A stretch of 64,000 bases of DNA from Planctomycetota bacterium (GTDB taxonomy: Bacteria; Planctomycetota; Phycisphaerae; Phycisphaerales; SM1A02). Positions within the stretch are counted from its first letter, which is position 1. Each line of letters starts with the position of its first letter. The position numbers and the translations under genes were made by a program. Location: the NCBI GenBank assembly GCA_022562915.1, contig JADFOJ010000005.1:1-64000 (forward strand), written 5' to 3'. Shown here piece by piece: positions 35,790 through 44,653 of this stretch. The notes below the pieces were generated by a model, which had not been told where the DNA came from, made no database searches, and was given only the letters and a program-made list of their open reading frames with translations.

Positions 35790-36437
35790 TCAGAAGCCGT
35801 TGACCACGAAGGGGTTGGTTGCCCGCTCGCGGCCGATCGTCGTCGCGGGGCCGTGGCCGGGGTGCAGCGCCAGGTCGTCGGGCAGGCTCATCATGACGTC
35901 GAGGATGGTTCTCCGGAACGCCTCGGGGTCCGAGGACGGGAAGTCGATCCGGCCGATGGAGCCGGCGAACAGCGTGTCGCCGACGATCGCCTGCCCGGAG
36001 GCATCGTGAATGAACAGGACGCCGCCCGGGCTGTGCCCCGGCGCGTGCACGACGCGCCACGGTTCACCGGCGAGATGAAGCGTGTCGCCGTCGTGCAGGA
36101 GACGATCCGGTTCGGTCACGCTGATCGGCATCCCCAGGACGGCCGAAAGGTTGAGCATCGGATCGCTGCAGAAGCCCGCCTCCGCCTCGTGGACGTAGAT
36201 CGGCATCGGTCCGAGGCGGCCCAGGGCCCGGTCCACGCCGGCGATGTGGTCGGGGTGGGTGTGGGTGAGCAGCATCGCGGACGGCTCGAGGCCCCGCTGC
36301 TCGATCCAGTCCAGCATCTCGTCCGGATCGAACCCGCAATCCACGATCCACGCCTCGGAGCAGCCCGGATTCGAGACCACGAAGCAGTTGGTCTGGTACT
36401 CGCCAAGCACGAAAGTCTTGATTTCAGGTGTGCTCAA
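35790..36437 (-). CDS. MBL-fold metallohydrolase (glyoxalase II-like)
   Basis: This 215-aa protein has the metallo-beta-lactamase fold. Metal ligands are HTHPDH, GHSPGG, VGDTLFAGSIGR and the final HPGHGPATTIG. It resembles the short glyoxalase II-like hydrolases that act on thioesters such as S-lactoylglutathione; the substrate is uncertain. The proposed start is a TTG at 36437 with GGAG upstream, giving MSTPEIKTFVLGEYQTN. An ATG-initiated form would need 49 extra residues without homology. Confidence 0.88.
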   Translation of the reverse strand: MSTPEIKTFVLGEYQTNCFVVSNPGCSEAWIVDCGFDPDEMLDWIEQRGLEPSAMLLTHTHPDHIAGVDRALGRLGPMPIYVHEAEAGFCSDPMLNLSAVLGMPISVTEPDRLLHDGDTLHLAGEPWRVVHAPGHSPGGVLFIHDASGQAIVGDTLFAGSIGRIDFPSSDPEAFRRTILDVMMSLPDDLALHPGHGPATTIGRERATNPFVVNGF

Positions 36438-36571
36438 GAGGGCACCTACTCCGAACAGGAATCGGCCGCACGAGGGTAGCCGGGTTCCTGCCAGGCTGCC
36501 GAGTGGAATATTCTTGCGAGAAAAATCCGGTTCCTGCGCAGGATCGGCGCCAAAGCAGCATATAGACCGGT

Positions 36572-38959
36572 ATGGAGTGTACAACTTTCGGTCGAGCGAC
36601 CGTGGTGCTGCTCGCGGCGGCGTGCGTGCCGGCGAACATCGCGACGGCCGGCATCGGTGTCGTCTGCGGTGAGACCGGGAGCCCCTCGCACTGCCAGTTG
36701 CCGGATCAGGCAGGGCACGGTTCCAACAGCACCATCGGGGCCGTGAGCGATCTGGCGGCGGGCTTCGCCGTCGCCGAGCGGGTGACCAGTGACGTGACCG
36801 CCTCGATCAGCACGATCTGCTGGTGGGGCTTCTACCTGGACTTCGACGCATCGGCCGACTGCGGCGTGCCGGCGCCGGCCGACGCGTTCACGATCACGAT
36901 CTTCGGCAATATTTTCGGCTGCCCCGGCAGTGAGCCCGACACCACACAGCAGGCGGGACCGTTCGCCGTCACGGTTGTGCGGGCCGCGACGGGCAACCTG
37001 ATTCCCAGTTCCGCCGGCGACCTCGTGGAGTACGAATACACCGCGACGCTGCCGGCGCCGATCTCGCTGGGTCCAGGCCAGTGCGCGTGGATCCAGGTCC
37101 TCAACGATACGTCGGCCACACCTGAGCCGTGCGTCTGGGTCTGGAGTACCGCGCCGGGTGACGGCCTGTCCTGGCAGTCCGGCATGCCCATGGACTTTGA
37201 CATGGCGTTGTGTGTCGAGTTCGACCTGGGCGATCCGGACAACTGCCAGACGGCGATCAATCCGGCGTGCGGAGAAGGGGCAGGCGCGTGCTGGCAGGTC
37301 AACGGTACGCCCGGTTGTGACGACGTGTGCTGCTGTACCGAGGTGTGCGAGCAGGACCCGCTGTGCTGCACAGTCGAGTGGACCCAGGCGTGCGCGGAGG
37401 TCGCGGCAATCGACCTCGGTTGCGCGCCACTGCTTCTGTGCGAGCCTCCGGGGCACTGCCAGGTCTTCTCCGACGTCAATGCCTTCAATTCCACGATCGG
37501 CTCGGTGCCCGCCGGTGACCAGTTCATCTCCGCGGACGACTTCACGCCGGCGGTAACCGGCTCGATCGACAGCGTCTGCTGGTACGGTGCGCTGGTCCCC
37601 CAGGACCCGGGCTCGGCCCCTCCCGACGACTTCACGGTGACGTACTACGCTGACGACGACGGGCTTCCCGGGTTGCCGATCGCGTCGTACTCCCAGTCGG
37701 CCGGGACGCTGGTCGGTCTTGAGGTGCTGGACAGCGGCTTCACACTCTCCGTCTTCACGATCTTCCGGTACACTGCGAGCCACGCCGGGGTGCCAGTCAG
37801 CGCCGGTGCCTGCTTCTGGATCGAGATCACCAACCGGGTCGGTCTCGACGGGAGTTCGTGGTTCTGGTCGTTGGCCGGGACGACTCCCACGCCGCCGCTG
37901 TTTGCAGGCAATGCCCAGTTGGCGGTGGACGGATCGCCACCTGATGGCTACGACGCCTCGGACCTCCTGCCGGCGGACTTGGCGTTCTGTCTGAACCTGG
38001 AGCTGACGGTGCCCTCGTGCGGACTCCGCACACTGTTCAACACCGGCCCGGAGCAGCCTGTCCTCGCCAACGGGTCCTCGAGTTTCCTCGGCTGGACATC
38101 GGGACGATTGTGCCACCCGAACTGCGCCGACGACAATTTCCCACAGCGCCGCACTGCCCAGGCGTTCACACTGCCGTCACCGGAACAGGGTTCCGGGGGC
38201 TGGCGGGTCCGGCAGATCTTTGTCGACGGCTTTACCCCCGCCGACTCGACCACCGAAGAGCTCAACTTCGAAATCTTCGCGCGCAAGGGGCTCGACCGGC
38301 CCCAGCCGGGCGACTCCGTCGCTGCGGGCGCCGTTGCGTTTCCCCAGTTCTCGCTCGATCATCCGCAAGGCGGATTCCAGGGATCGCTTCACGGGATGAG
38401 CGTGGACCTGACACTTCCGCCCGGCGACTACTGGCTGACGGTGTGGGCCTCCAACGACGATGAGCTGCCAGCGGTGTTCTCATGGTTCACCAACGCGCCG
38501 GACGGGATCAACAACACCTGCCCGGTCGCGGACTGTGTCGGTTCCGCCCCGTGCCCTGTGGACGCCGGCTCCGGTTGCGACCCGGACGATTGCGCGATCA
38601 CCGGCGGTATCCCGATGATGTGGCGGGCGTGTCACTGGCCGCCGCTGCCCGACGGCTTCGGCTTCGGCTCCATCACCCTCCCCGCCCTGATCGACGTGGA
38701 TCCGGTCAACGATCCGACACCGGACCCGGCGGACCTGCTCAACACGACCTTCATGATCCGCGGCACCCCGGCGCAGCCGGTGCAGCCGTGTCCGTTGGAC
38801 TGCGCCGACGGCAACGGCACCGTTGACATCGTGGATTTCCTCGCACTGCTGGCCCAGTGGGGGCAGATCGGCGCGCCGTGCGACCTCGGCCTCGGCGCGC
38901 CGGGTGTCGGGATCGAGGAGTTCCTTGACCTGCTGGCCAACTGGGGACCGTGCCCATAA
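36572..38959 (+). CDS. Large secreted Cys-rich surface protein with C-terminal dockerin-like repeats
   Basis: This 795-aa protein has a signal peptide (VVLLAAACVPANIATAG). Two beta-rich modules of about 170 aa resemble each other: STIGAVSDLAAGFAVAE ... CWWGFY and STIGSVPAGDQFISADDF ... CWYGAL, each ending with CAWIQV or CFWIEI. Between them lies a Cys-dense block (GTPGCDDVCCCTEVCEQD, then CCTVEWTQACAEVA) seen in other planctomycete surface proteins. The C-terminus carries two GC-type dockerin-like EF-hand motifs (DCADGNGTVDIVDFLALLAQ and VGIEEFLDLLANWGPCP). It is probably cell-surface associated; function unknown. Confidence 0.85.
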   Translation: MECTTFGRATVVLLAAACVPANIATAGIGVVCGETGSPSHCQLPDQAGHGSNSTIGAVSDLAAGFAVAERVTSDVTASISTICWWGFYLDFDASADCGVPAPADAFTITIFGNIFGCPGSEPDTTQQAGPFAVTVVRAATGNLIPSSAGDLVEYEYTATLPAPISLGPGQCAWIQVLNDTSATPEPCVWVWSTAPGDGLSWQSGMPMDFDMALCVEFDLGDPDNCQTAINPACGEGAGACWQVNGTPGCDDVCCCTEVCEQDPLCCTVEWTQACAEVAAIDLGCAPLLLCEPPGHCQVFSDVNAFNSTIGSVPAGDQFISADDFTPAVTGSIDSVCWYGALVPQDPGSAPPDDFTVTYYADDDGLPGLPIASYSQSAGTLVGLEVLDSGFTLSVFTIFRYTASHAGVPVSAGACFWIEITNRVGLDGSSWFWSLAGTTPTPPLFAGNAQLAVDGSPPDGYDASDLLPADLAFCLNLELTVPSCGLRTLFNTGPEQPVLANGSSSFLGWTSGRLCHPNCADDNFPQRRTAQAFTLPSPEQGSGGWRVRQIFVDGFTPADSTTEELNFEIFARKGLDRPQPGDSVAAGAVAFPQFSLDHPQGGFQGSLHGMSVDLTLPPGDYWLTVWASNDDELPAVFSWFTNAPDGINNTCPVADCVGSAPCPVDAGSGCDPDDCAITGGIPMMWRACHWPPLPDGFGFGSITLPALIDVDPVNDPTPDPADLLNTTFMIRGTPAQPVQPCPLDCADGNGTVDIVDFLALLAQWGQIGAPCDLGLGAPGVGIEEFLDLLANWGPCP

Positions 38960-39019
38960 CGGGGAAGCTGTTTCCCGGTGCCAGGGCGGCTACAGTATCG
39001 GATTCCAGAAGGAGTCTCG

Positions 39020-39214
39020 ATGCTGATTCGCAGTGCCGGGAAGATGCCGGGTGAGCCCGTGGAGATGGACGGAGCCCGGTTCGTCACGATGCGGTTGATG
39101 GTCGGTCGGGCCGACGGCGCGGCCAACTTCGCGATGCGCCACTTCACGGTCGAGGCGGGCGGGCACACGCCGCGACACACCCACGACTGCGGAACCCCGA
39201 CCCCCGGAAGCTGA
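39020..39214 (+). pseudogene. Truncated cupin-domain gene
   Basis: These 64 codons have a strong ribosome site (AGAAGGAG) and read MLIRSAGKMPGEPVEMDGA, then MRHFTVEAGGHTPRHTHD. This is the first metal-binding half of a cupin (G.H.PRH.HD). The second half, normally beginning YEHE and ending with a G.....H barrel motif, is absent; the frame ends CGTPTPGS and the next gene begins directly. A deletion that joined the cupin to its neighbour is likely. The remaining product cannot form a full barrel. Confidence 0.7.
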
Positions 39215-40168
39215 ATGCTCATGCGACGTACCTCGGGCGGCAGGACCCCTTTCATTCTCACAGGCGTGCTCTACGCGATTCCGCTGATCATCGCCGGTGC
39301 AATGGTGGTCTTCGGCGTCAAGGGCGGGCAGCAGGCGCTGTACGTCGGCGGCGGAATCGGGCTCGTCTTCGTCGCCGCGACCGCGCCGCTGGCGTTCCTG
39401 CTCGTCGGTCTCGGCGGTCGTTTCCGGGACTCGGCGTCGCTGCGCCGGGCGATCGAGGAGATCCGCGACAACTCCATGCTCTCGGACAACGCCAAGCGAG
39501 TCCTGTTCCGCGACCGTGAGCTGCACATGCTCCACGACGCCATCGAGGATGACATCGCCCGCTGCGACTACAACGCGGCGATCACGCTGTGTGACGAGAT
39601 GGCCGCCCTCTTCGGCCAGCGGACGGAAGCGGAGGGGTATCGGTCCCGGATCGCCCGGAGCCGCGCGCAGCAGTACGAGTTGGAGGTGCAGGCGGCGCTT
39701 GACCAGTTCGAGGCGTCGCTGGCCGAGCACCACTGGGCGGAGGTCCACCAGCAGGCGGCGCGGATCCGCCGGCTCTACCCTGATTCGCACCTCGTCGGTG
39801 AGATGGATCAGCGGATCGAGCGCGCGCGCAGCCGGCACAGGAACGACCTGGAGCGCCGATTCCTGGAGGCGGCCGAGCAGGACGACCCGACGGCGGCCAT
39901 GGGCCTGCTCAAGGAGCTCGACCATTACCTGTCGCGGGATGATGCGCAACGGCTCGCCGGTACGGCCGAGGAGGTCATCGTCCGCCATCGCGACAGTCTG
40001 AGCCGCCGGTTCCGCATCGCCGTCAACGAGCATCTCTGGGGCGAAGCGGCGCAGTTGGGCGAGGCGATCATCGTGGAGTTTCCCAACTCGAAGATGGCCA
40101 CCGAGGTCGGTTCAATGATCGAGGTCTTGCGGTCGCGGGCCACCCAGGCGGCCGTGACGCCGCAGTAA
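39215..40168 (+). CDS. Membrane protein with helical-repeat (TPR-like) cytoplasmic domain
   Basis: This is a 317-aa protein starting at ATG 39215, or at ATG 39221 six nt later. Two membrane helices (FILTGVLYAIPLIIAGAMVVFG and ALYVGGGIGLVFVAATAPLA) precede about 230 residues of amphipathic helices with repeated A..L.....A patterns (ALDQFEASLAEHHWAEVHQQ, RIRRLYPDSHLVGEM, LGEAIIVEFPNSKMATEV), typical of TPR-like or coiled repeats. No catalytic motif is seen. It may scaffold a complex. It is followed by the HEAT-repeat lipoprotein gene after 50 nt. Confidence 0.72.
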   Translation: MLMRRTSGGRTPFILTGVLYAIPLIIAGAMVVFGVKGGQQALYVGGGIGLVFVAATAPLAFLLVGLGGRFRDSASLRRAIEEIRDNSMLSDNAKRVLFRDRELHMLHDAIEDDIARCDYNAAITLCDEMAALFGQRTEAEGYRSRIARSRAQQYELEVQAALDQFEASLAEHHWAEVHQQAARIRRLYPDSHLVGEMDQRIERARSRHRNDLERRFLEAAEQDDPTAAMGLLKELDHYLSRDDAQRLAGTAEEVIVRHRDSLSRRFRIAVNEHLWGEAAQLGEAIIVEFPNSKMATEVGSMIEVLRSRATQAAVTPQ

Positions 40169-40218
40169 CTGGCGAGGTCGTGGTAGACTAACCGATCGAC
40201 GACTGGAGAAGCTCTCCG

Positions 40219-41082
40219 ATGGGTGGATGCATCACAGTGCGGCGCGGCGTCCCCGTTCTCCTGGCCGGCATCGGTCTCTTCGCGCCGGCGGGGGTCGTCG
40301 GCTGCGAGACGATGCGGCAGGACTTCGATGACTTCGGCCGCGGGCTGATGCCGGTGAGCCCCGAGCAGGCAAGCCTGTGGATGGTCGATCCCACCGATCC
40401 GGACAATCGCCGCAGGGGGACGGTGCTCATTTCGAATTCTCCGTTCGGTGGTCAGGACGTCTACGTCTCGTGGTACCGTGACAGTGTTCTTCAGGAGAAC
40501 GATCCCCTGGTCAAGGCGGTCGCGATCTCGGCGCTCGGCCGACACGGCCGGCCCGACGATGCGTTGAGAATCGCGGTGAGCCTGGCGGACGATGACGCGT
40601 TCCAGGTCCGCTGGGAGGCGGCCAAGGCGCTGCAACGTCTGCACAACGCTGCGGTCGTCCCGGTGCTGATCGCCACGCTGCGGCTCGACGGGGAGGAATC
40701 GGACATCCGTGTCTCCGCCGCGATCGCACTGGGCCAGTATCCGCAGGACCGAGTCTTCCAGGCCCTGGTGGCCGCGTTCGATTCGCCGGACCTGAGCATT
40801 AACGAGGCGGCGCGACGGGCCCTCGAGACGCTCACCGGTACGGACCACGGCCTGGAGCCGGAACCGTGGCTCCTCTGGTACAAAGGCGTCAAGGACCCGT
40901 TCGCTTTTCAGCAGGAGTACCTGTACCCGACGTATCACCGCGAGGAGACGTTCCTGGAGAAGCTGGCGTTCTGGACGAAGAAGACCTACGAGCAACCGGC
41001 CCCTCCGGCCGGACTGGAGTCCTCGGAACGCCGGACCTATCAGGACACCGACGACCGGGCGGCAGATGAAACAGGCGGCTGA
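40219..41082 (+). CDS. HEAT-repeat lipoprotein
   Basis: This 287-aa protein has a signal with lipobox (GIGLFAPAGVVGC). The core contains HEAT/PBS-lyase-type repeats: DPLVKAVAISALGRHGRPDD, DAFQVRWEAAKALQRLHN, SDIRVSAAIALGQYP and LSINEAARRALETLTG. The C-terminal tail is charged and Pro-rich. Such helical solenoids bind proteins at the membrane. The stop overlaps the downstream dehydrogenase frame by 17 nt if that gene starts at 41066. Confidence 0.82.
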   Translation: MGGCITVRRGVPVLLAGIGLFAPAGVVGCETMRQDFDDFGRGLMPVSPEQASLWMVDPTDPDNRRRGTVLISNSPFGGQDVYVSWYRDSVLQENDPLVKAVAISALGRHGRPDDALRIAVSLADDDAFQVRWEAAKALQRLHNAAVVPVLIATLRLDGEESDIRVSAAIALGQYPQDRVFQALVAAFDSPDLSINEAARRALETLTGTDHGLEPEPWLLWYKGVKDPFAFQQEYLYPTYHREETFLEKLAFWTKKTYEQPAPPAGLESSERRTYQDTDDRAADETGG

Positions 41083-42103
41083 GACCACCCCGACGAACCG
41101 CGATCAGACCACGGCCGGGATGCCGATGCGGGCGTTGCGTTTCGACGGGACGGCGTTGCAACTGGTGACGGGCCATCCGAGGCCGCAGACGCAGCGCGGC
41201 GAGGCGCTGATCCGCCCGCGGCGAGCGGCGGTGAGCGGGATCGACGTCGAGTTGTGCCGCGGTCTGCTGGGCTTTCACGGCACGCTCGGTCACGAGTTCG
41301 TCGGCGTGGTCGAGGCGGTCGACGGTGACGATCGCACGGGGCTCGTTGGCAAGCGCGTCGTCGGGTCGGTCGCCGCGGTGTGCGGCCGGTGCGACATGTG
41401 CCTGGCCGGGTTGAGCAACCACTGCCGGCATGGCACGGTGCTCGGCATCCAGGGCCGCGACGGCTGCCTGGCGGATTGGCTGGTGCTGCCGGCGGGCAAC
41501 CTGGAAGTCGTCCCCGATACGGTCGACGACGACCACGCCGTGTTCGTGCAAATGGTCGCCTCGGCGATCCAGGCGGCTCGCCAGCTCGCGATCGAGGGAA
41601 AGCCGTATATCACGGTGCTCGGCGACGGCCCGCTCGGCCTGGTCATGGTGCAGGTGATGGCCAGGCTCAACGCATCGGTCCGGCTCATCGGCCGATACTC
41701 GGAGAAGCTCGGGATGTGCGAGAAGTGGGGTATCAAGCACCGTCACGTCGACGACGTCGGTCGGCGGGCCGATCAGGACATCGTCGTGGACTGTACCGGC
41801 AGCGGCACAGGCCTGGAGATTGCCATGCAACTGGTGCGGCCGCGAGGGACGATCATTGTCAAGACGATGTACGCCCGGCACCCGGAGCGTTCCGCCCACG
41901 TTGACTATTGCCCGATCGTGATGAAGGAGATCACGCTGCTGGGCTCCCGGTCGGGTCCGATCCGCGAGGCGCTGTCCACGATCGCCGACGGCTCGATCGA
42001 CGTGGTCAGCCTCATCGGGAAACGTATGACGCTCAACGACGGGCCGGCGATCCTGCAGACCGCGGCACGGCCCGGCATGTTGAAGGTCCTGGTGGATATA
42101 TAG
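41066..42103 (+). CDS. Zinc-type medium-chain dehydrogenase, catalytic Cys replaced by Ser
   Basis: This is a 345-aa protein (327 aa from ATG 41120). It has the MDR layout: an N-terminal GroES-like domain with GHE (LGHEFVGVVE), a structural-zinc loop with four cysteines (CGRCDMCLAGLSNHC) and a Rossmann segment (TVLGDGPLGLVMVQ). In active family members the first catalytic ligand lies in a GICGTD-type motif; here it reads AVSGID, so the Cys is Ser. Either the catalytic zinc is held differently or dehydrogenase activity is lost. The MATE transporter starts 2 nt after the stop. Confidence 0.82.
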   Translation: MKQAAETTPTNRDQTTAGMPMRALRFDGTALQLVTGHPRPQTQRGEALIRPRRAAVSGIDVELCRGLLGFHGTLGHEFVGVVEAVDGDDRTGLVGKRVVGSVAAVCGRCDMCLAGLSNHCRHGTVLGIQGRDGCLADWLVLPAGNLEVVPDTVDDDHAVFVQMVASAIQAARQLAIEGKPYITVLGDGPLGLVMVQVMARLNASVRLIGRYSEKLGMCEKWGIKHRHVDDVGRRADQDIVVDCTGSGTGLEIAMQLVRPRGTIIVKTMYARHPERSAHVDYCPIVMKEITLLGSRSGPIREALSTIADGSIDVVSLIGKRMTLNDGPAILQTAARPGMLKVLVDI

Positions 42104-42105
42104 CC

Positions 42106-43536
42106 GTGCCCGGCGAGATCCGGTCGGGCAAGCTCGCCGGCCGTTCCATGTGGTCGGCGATCTGGATCCTGGCGTTCCCGGTGCTCGTCCAGCAGACCAT
42201 GGCGGCGTGCGTCGGACTGGTGGACACGGTGTACGCGGGACGCCTGCCGGGGGCGATGGTCGTTCCGGCGCTGGACGCCATCGGCGTTGGGTCGTACATC
42301 ACGTGGTTCATCGGGATCGCCATGACGGGCCTTGGAATCGGTGGCCAGGCGGTGATCGCCCGCGCCATGGGCGCCGGCGATCGCAACGAGAGCCATCGAG
42401 CCCTGGGTAACGCGATTCTTCTGAGCGTGCTGTGGGGCGCCGCGGTCGGGGTGGTGCTGTTCTTCGGCGCGGCGCCGGTCGCGTCGCTGTGCAGGCTTAC
42501 CGGCGAGGCGGGCGACCTGCTGGTCGTCTACATCCGCATCATTGCCTACGCGATGCCTCCGGCCGGGATCATGATGGTCGGCGCGATGTGCCTGTACGGG
42601 GCGGGCGAGACCGTGCTGCCGTCGGTCATCGCGATCGCCGTGAACCTGGTCAACATCGTCGTGTCGTGGGTGCTCTCCGGCGTGGACCTGACGGTCGGGC
42701 ACTGGACGATGATCAACCCGTTCTCCTTCGACATGCACCTGGCCGGGATCGCCTGGGGAACGTTCAGCAGTTACCTGCTCGGGGCCGCGTTGACGCTGTG
42801 GGTGCTCAAGCGCGGGGTCAAGGATCTGCGGTTGGACCGGCGCGACCTCGCCTTCGACCGCCGCATGACGATCCGGATCATCCGCATCGGCGGGCCCGGC
42901 TTCGCCGACAGCATCATGATGTGGTCAGCCAACCTGCTGGTCCTGCTGGTGATCGGCGTGGTGGCGTCGGCCGAAGCCGTCGGCGGCGTGCCCAGGCAGG
43001 GGCTCCAGGGTGCTCACCTCATCGCGATCCGATGGGAGGCATTCAGCTTCCTGCCCGGTTTTGCGATCGGGACCGCGGCCGGAGCGCTCGCCGGGCAGTA
43101 TCTCGGCGCGGGCAATCCATCGATGGCCCGGCGCTCGATCCTCGCCTGCACCGGGATCGCGGTCGTCATCATGGGCGGCCTCGGCGTGGTGTTCATCTTC
43201 GGCGGCACGCTGCTCACGCGGATCATCAGTGTTCAGGAGGTCCACCTCGCCGAGACGCCGGCCCTTCTGCTCATCTGCGGCCTTGTCCAGGCCTTCTTCG
43301 CCGTCACGATGGTGATTCGCCAGGGATTGCGCGGCGTCGGCGACACGCGCTGGACGTTCCTGATCACGACCGTCGCGAGCTTCGGCATACGCCTGCCCGC
43401 GACGTGGCTACTGGCGGTGACGTTCGGCATGGGATTGCGCGGGGTCTGGCTGGCGATGTGCGGAGAGATCGTCCTCCGCGCCGGCCTGTTCGTGTGGCGG
43501 TTCTCTCACGGCGGGTGGATGAGGACCCGCGTGTAG
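42106..43536 (+). CDS. MATE-family efflux transporter
   Basis: This 476-aa polytopic protein with about 12 hydrophobic helices starts MPGEIRSGKLAGRSMWSAIW from a GTG. The MATE pattern is visible in PVLVQQTMAACVGLVDTVYA, GLGIGGQAVIARAMGAGD, LPSVIAIAVNLVNIVVSWVL and the second half AIRWEAFSFLPGFAIGTAAG with AGQYLGAG. MATE proteins export cationic drugs or metabolites in exchange for Na+ or H+. It is probably translated from the same mRNA as the MDR dehydrogenase, which could make or detoxify its substrate. Confidence 0.9.
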   Translation: MPGEIRSGKLAGRSMWSAIWILAFPVLVQQTMAACVGLVDTVYAGRLPGAMVVPALDAIGVGSYITWFIGIAMTGLGIGGQAVIARAMGAGDRNESHRALGNAILLSVLWGAAVGVVLFFGAAPVASLCRLTGEAGDLLVVYIRIIAYAMPPAGIMMVGAMCLYGAGETVLPSVIAIAVNLVNIVVSWVLSGVDLTVGHWTMINPFSFDMHLAGIAWGTFSSYLLGAALTLWVLKRGVKDLRLDRRDLAFDRRMTIRIIRIGGPGFADSIMMWSANLLVLLVIGVVASAEAVGGVPRQGLQGAHLIAIRWEAFSFLPGFAIGTAAGALAGQYLGAGNPSMARRSILACTGIAVVIMGGLGVVFIFGGTLLTRIISVQEVHLAETPALLLICGLVQAFFAVTMVIRQGLRGVGDTRWTFLITTVASFGIRLPATWLLAVTFGMGLRGVWLAMCGEIVLRAGLFVWRFSHGGWMRTRV

Positions 43537-43542
43537 TGGCCG

Positions 43543-44325
43543 CTACGCCCCGATCGCAAGACGATCGGCGAGCACCGACGGCAGGCCGGCCTTGAGCGTT
43601 GCCATCTGAGCAGCGTCGATGTCGTACATCGTGCGATGGACCGTGAACGTTCGATCGTTCATGTCCAGCACCGCGAAACTCGCACGGGGGTCGGCGTCGC
43701 GTGGCTGACCGACCGAACCGGGATTGCAGATGTGGCGGCGCTGCGGGCACAACTGCACGGGCACGCCGGAATCGGGTCTGGAGGCGAGGATGTCGGCGGG
43801 TGCCGGGTGGCCGTCGCCGGTGCCGTCGCCGGCGACGCGCGGTGCCTCGAACACGATCGGTATGTGGGTGTGCCCGAGCAGGCACATCGACTCGCTGAAC
43901 GCCGGGAACGCTTCCAGGGCGGCGGCGGTGTCGTGGACGTAGTCCATCGGACCGTCCGCCGGGCTGCCGTGGATGCACACGACGTCTTCGTGTGGATGGG
44001 CCGTCTCCGCCAGCCGGCTCAGTGCGTCCAGGTGCAGCGGTCCCAGGACGCCGCGCGTCCACATGATCGCCTCGCGGGCCGGGCCGTTGAACTCGATCTC
44101 ACGCTCCGGGTTGATGACGGCCTCGTCATGATTGCCGCGAATGATCGTCGAGCAGCACCGGATGACGAGATCGACGCACTTGTGAGGGAACGGGCCGTAG
44201 CCGACGATGTCGCCGAGGCAGACGACCTCGGTGATGAGCAGGCGGTCGATCTCCGCCAGCACGGCCTCGAGGGCGTGCAGGTTGCCGTGGATGTCCGAGA
44301 TGATTGCGAATCGGTCCATGGTCAT
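43543..44325 (-). CDS. YfcE/DevR-like metallophosphoesterase
   Basis: This 260-aa protein has the calcineurin-like phosphoesterase motifs in order: FAIISDIHGNLHALEAVL, CLGDIVGYGPFPHKC, RGNHDEAV, VVCIHGSP, LLGHTHIP and CNPGSVGQPRD. These bind a dinuclear metal centre; the physiological phosphodiester is unknown. The frame extends upstream to 44445 but homology starts at the ATG at 44325. It converges with the MATE gene with 6 nt between stops. Confidence 0.9.
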   Translation of the reverse strand: MTMDRFAIISDIHGNLHALEAVLAEIDRLLITEVVCLGDIVGYGPFPHKCVDLVIRCCSTIIRGNHDEAVINPEREIEFNGPAREAIMWTRGVLGPLHLDALSRLAETAHPHEDVVCIHGSPADGPMDYVHDTAAALEAFPAFSESMCLLGHTHIPIVFEAPRVAGDGTGDGHPAPADILASRPDSGVPVQLCPQRRHICNPGSVGQPRDADPRASFAVLDMNDRTFTVHRTMYDIDAAQMATLKAGLPSVLADRLAIGA

Positions 44326-44653
44326 GCCGGAAGTAACGATGCGCGAGATACTCGTCTCTTGCAGCCGCACCGAGAATCGGCGGGACCGCATCGGTCGGGT
44401 TTGGCATGCCCCACCACAGAGGCCGGCCGCGGAACCCCGGCCCAATCTTCTATCGGGAAGGACCGGCGGTCGTTGTCAATGTTCCGGAAAGTTTTCCGTA
44501 CGTACTTCTTGGGACGCTCCCGGCGTTCTTTCACTCGCCAAGGCCATATTAGGCGCCCCGTACGCTCCGGTGCATGTCCCACATGACGCTTTCGTTCCTG
44601 ACGCCGCCGTAGCATCATGGGGCCGTCCCCTGTTCTCAGACTGGAGGTGCATT
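44326..44653. other. Intergenic region between divergent genes
   Basis: There are 328 nt between the metallophosphoesterase start and the PAPG-protein start. I see no gene, tRNA or clear terminator. It must contain promoters for both directions; the A/T-richer stretch around 44470-44515 is the likeliest site. A strong GGAGG ribosome site at 44643-44647 serves the gene on the right. Confidence 0.45.
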
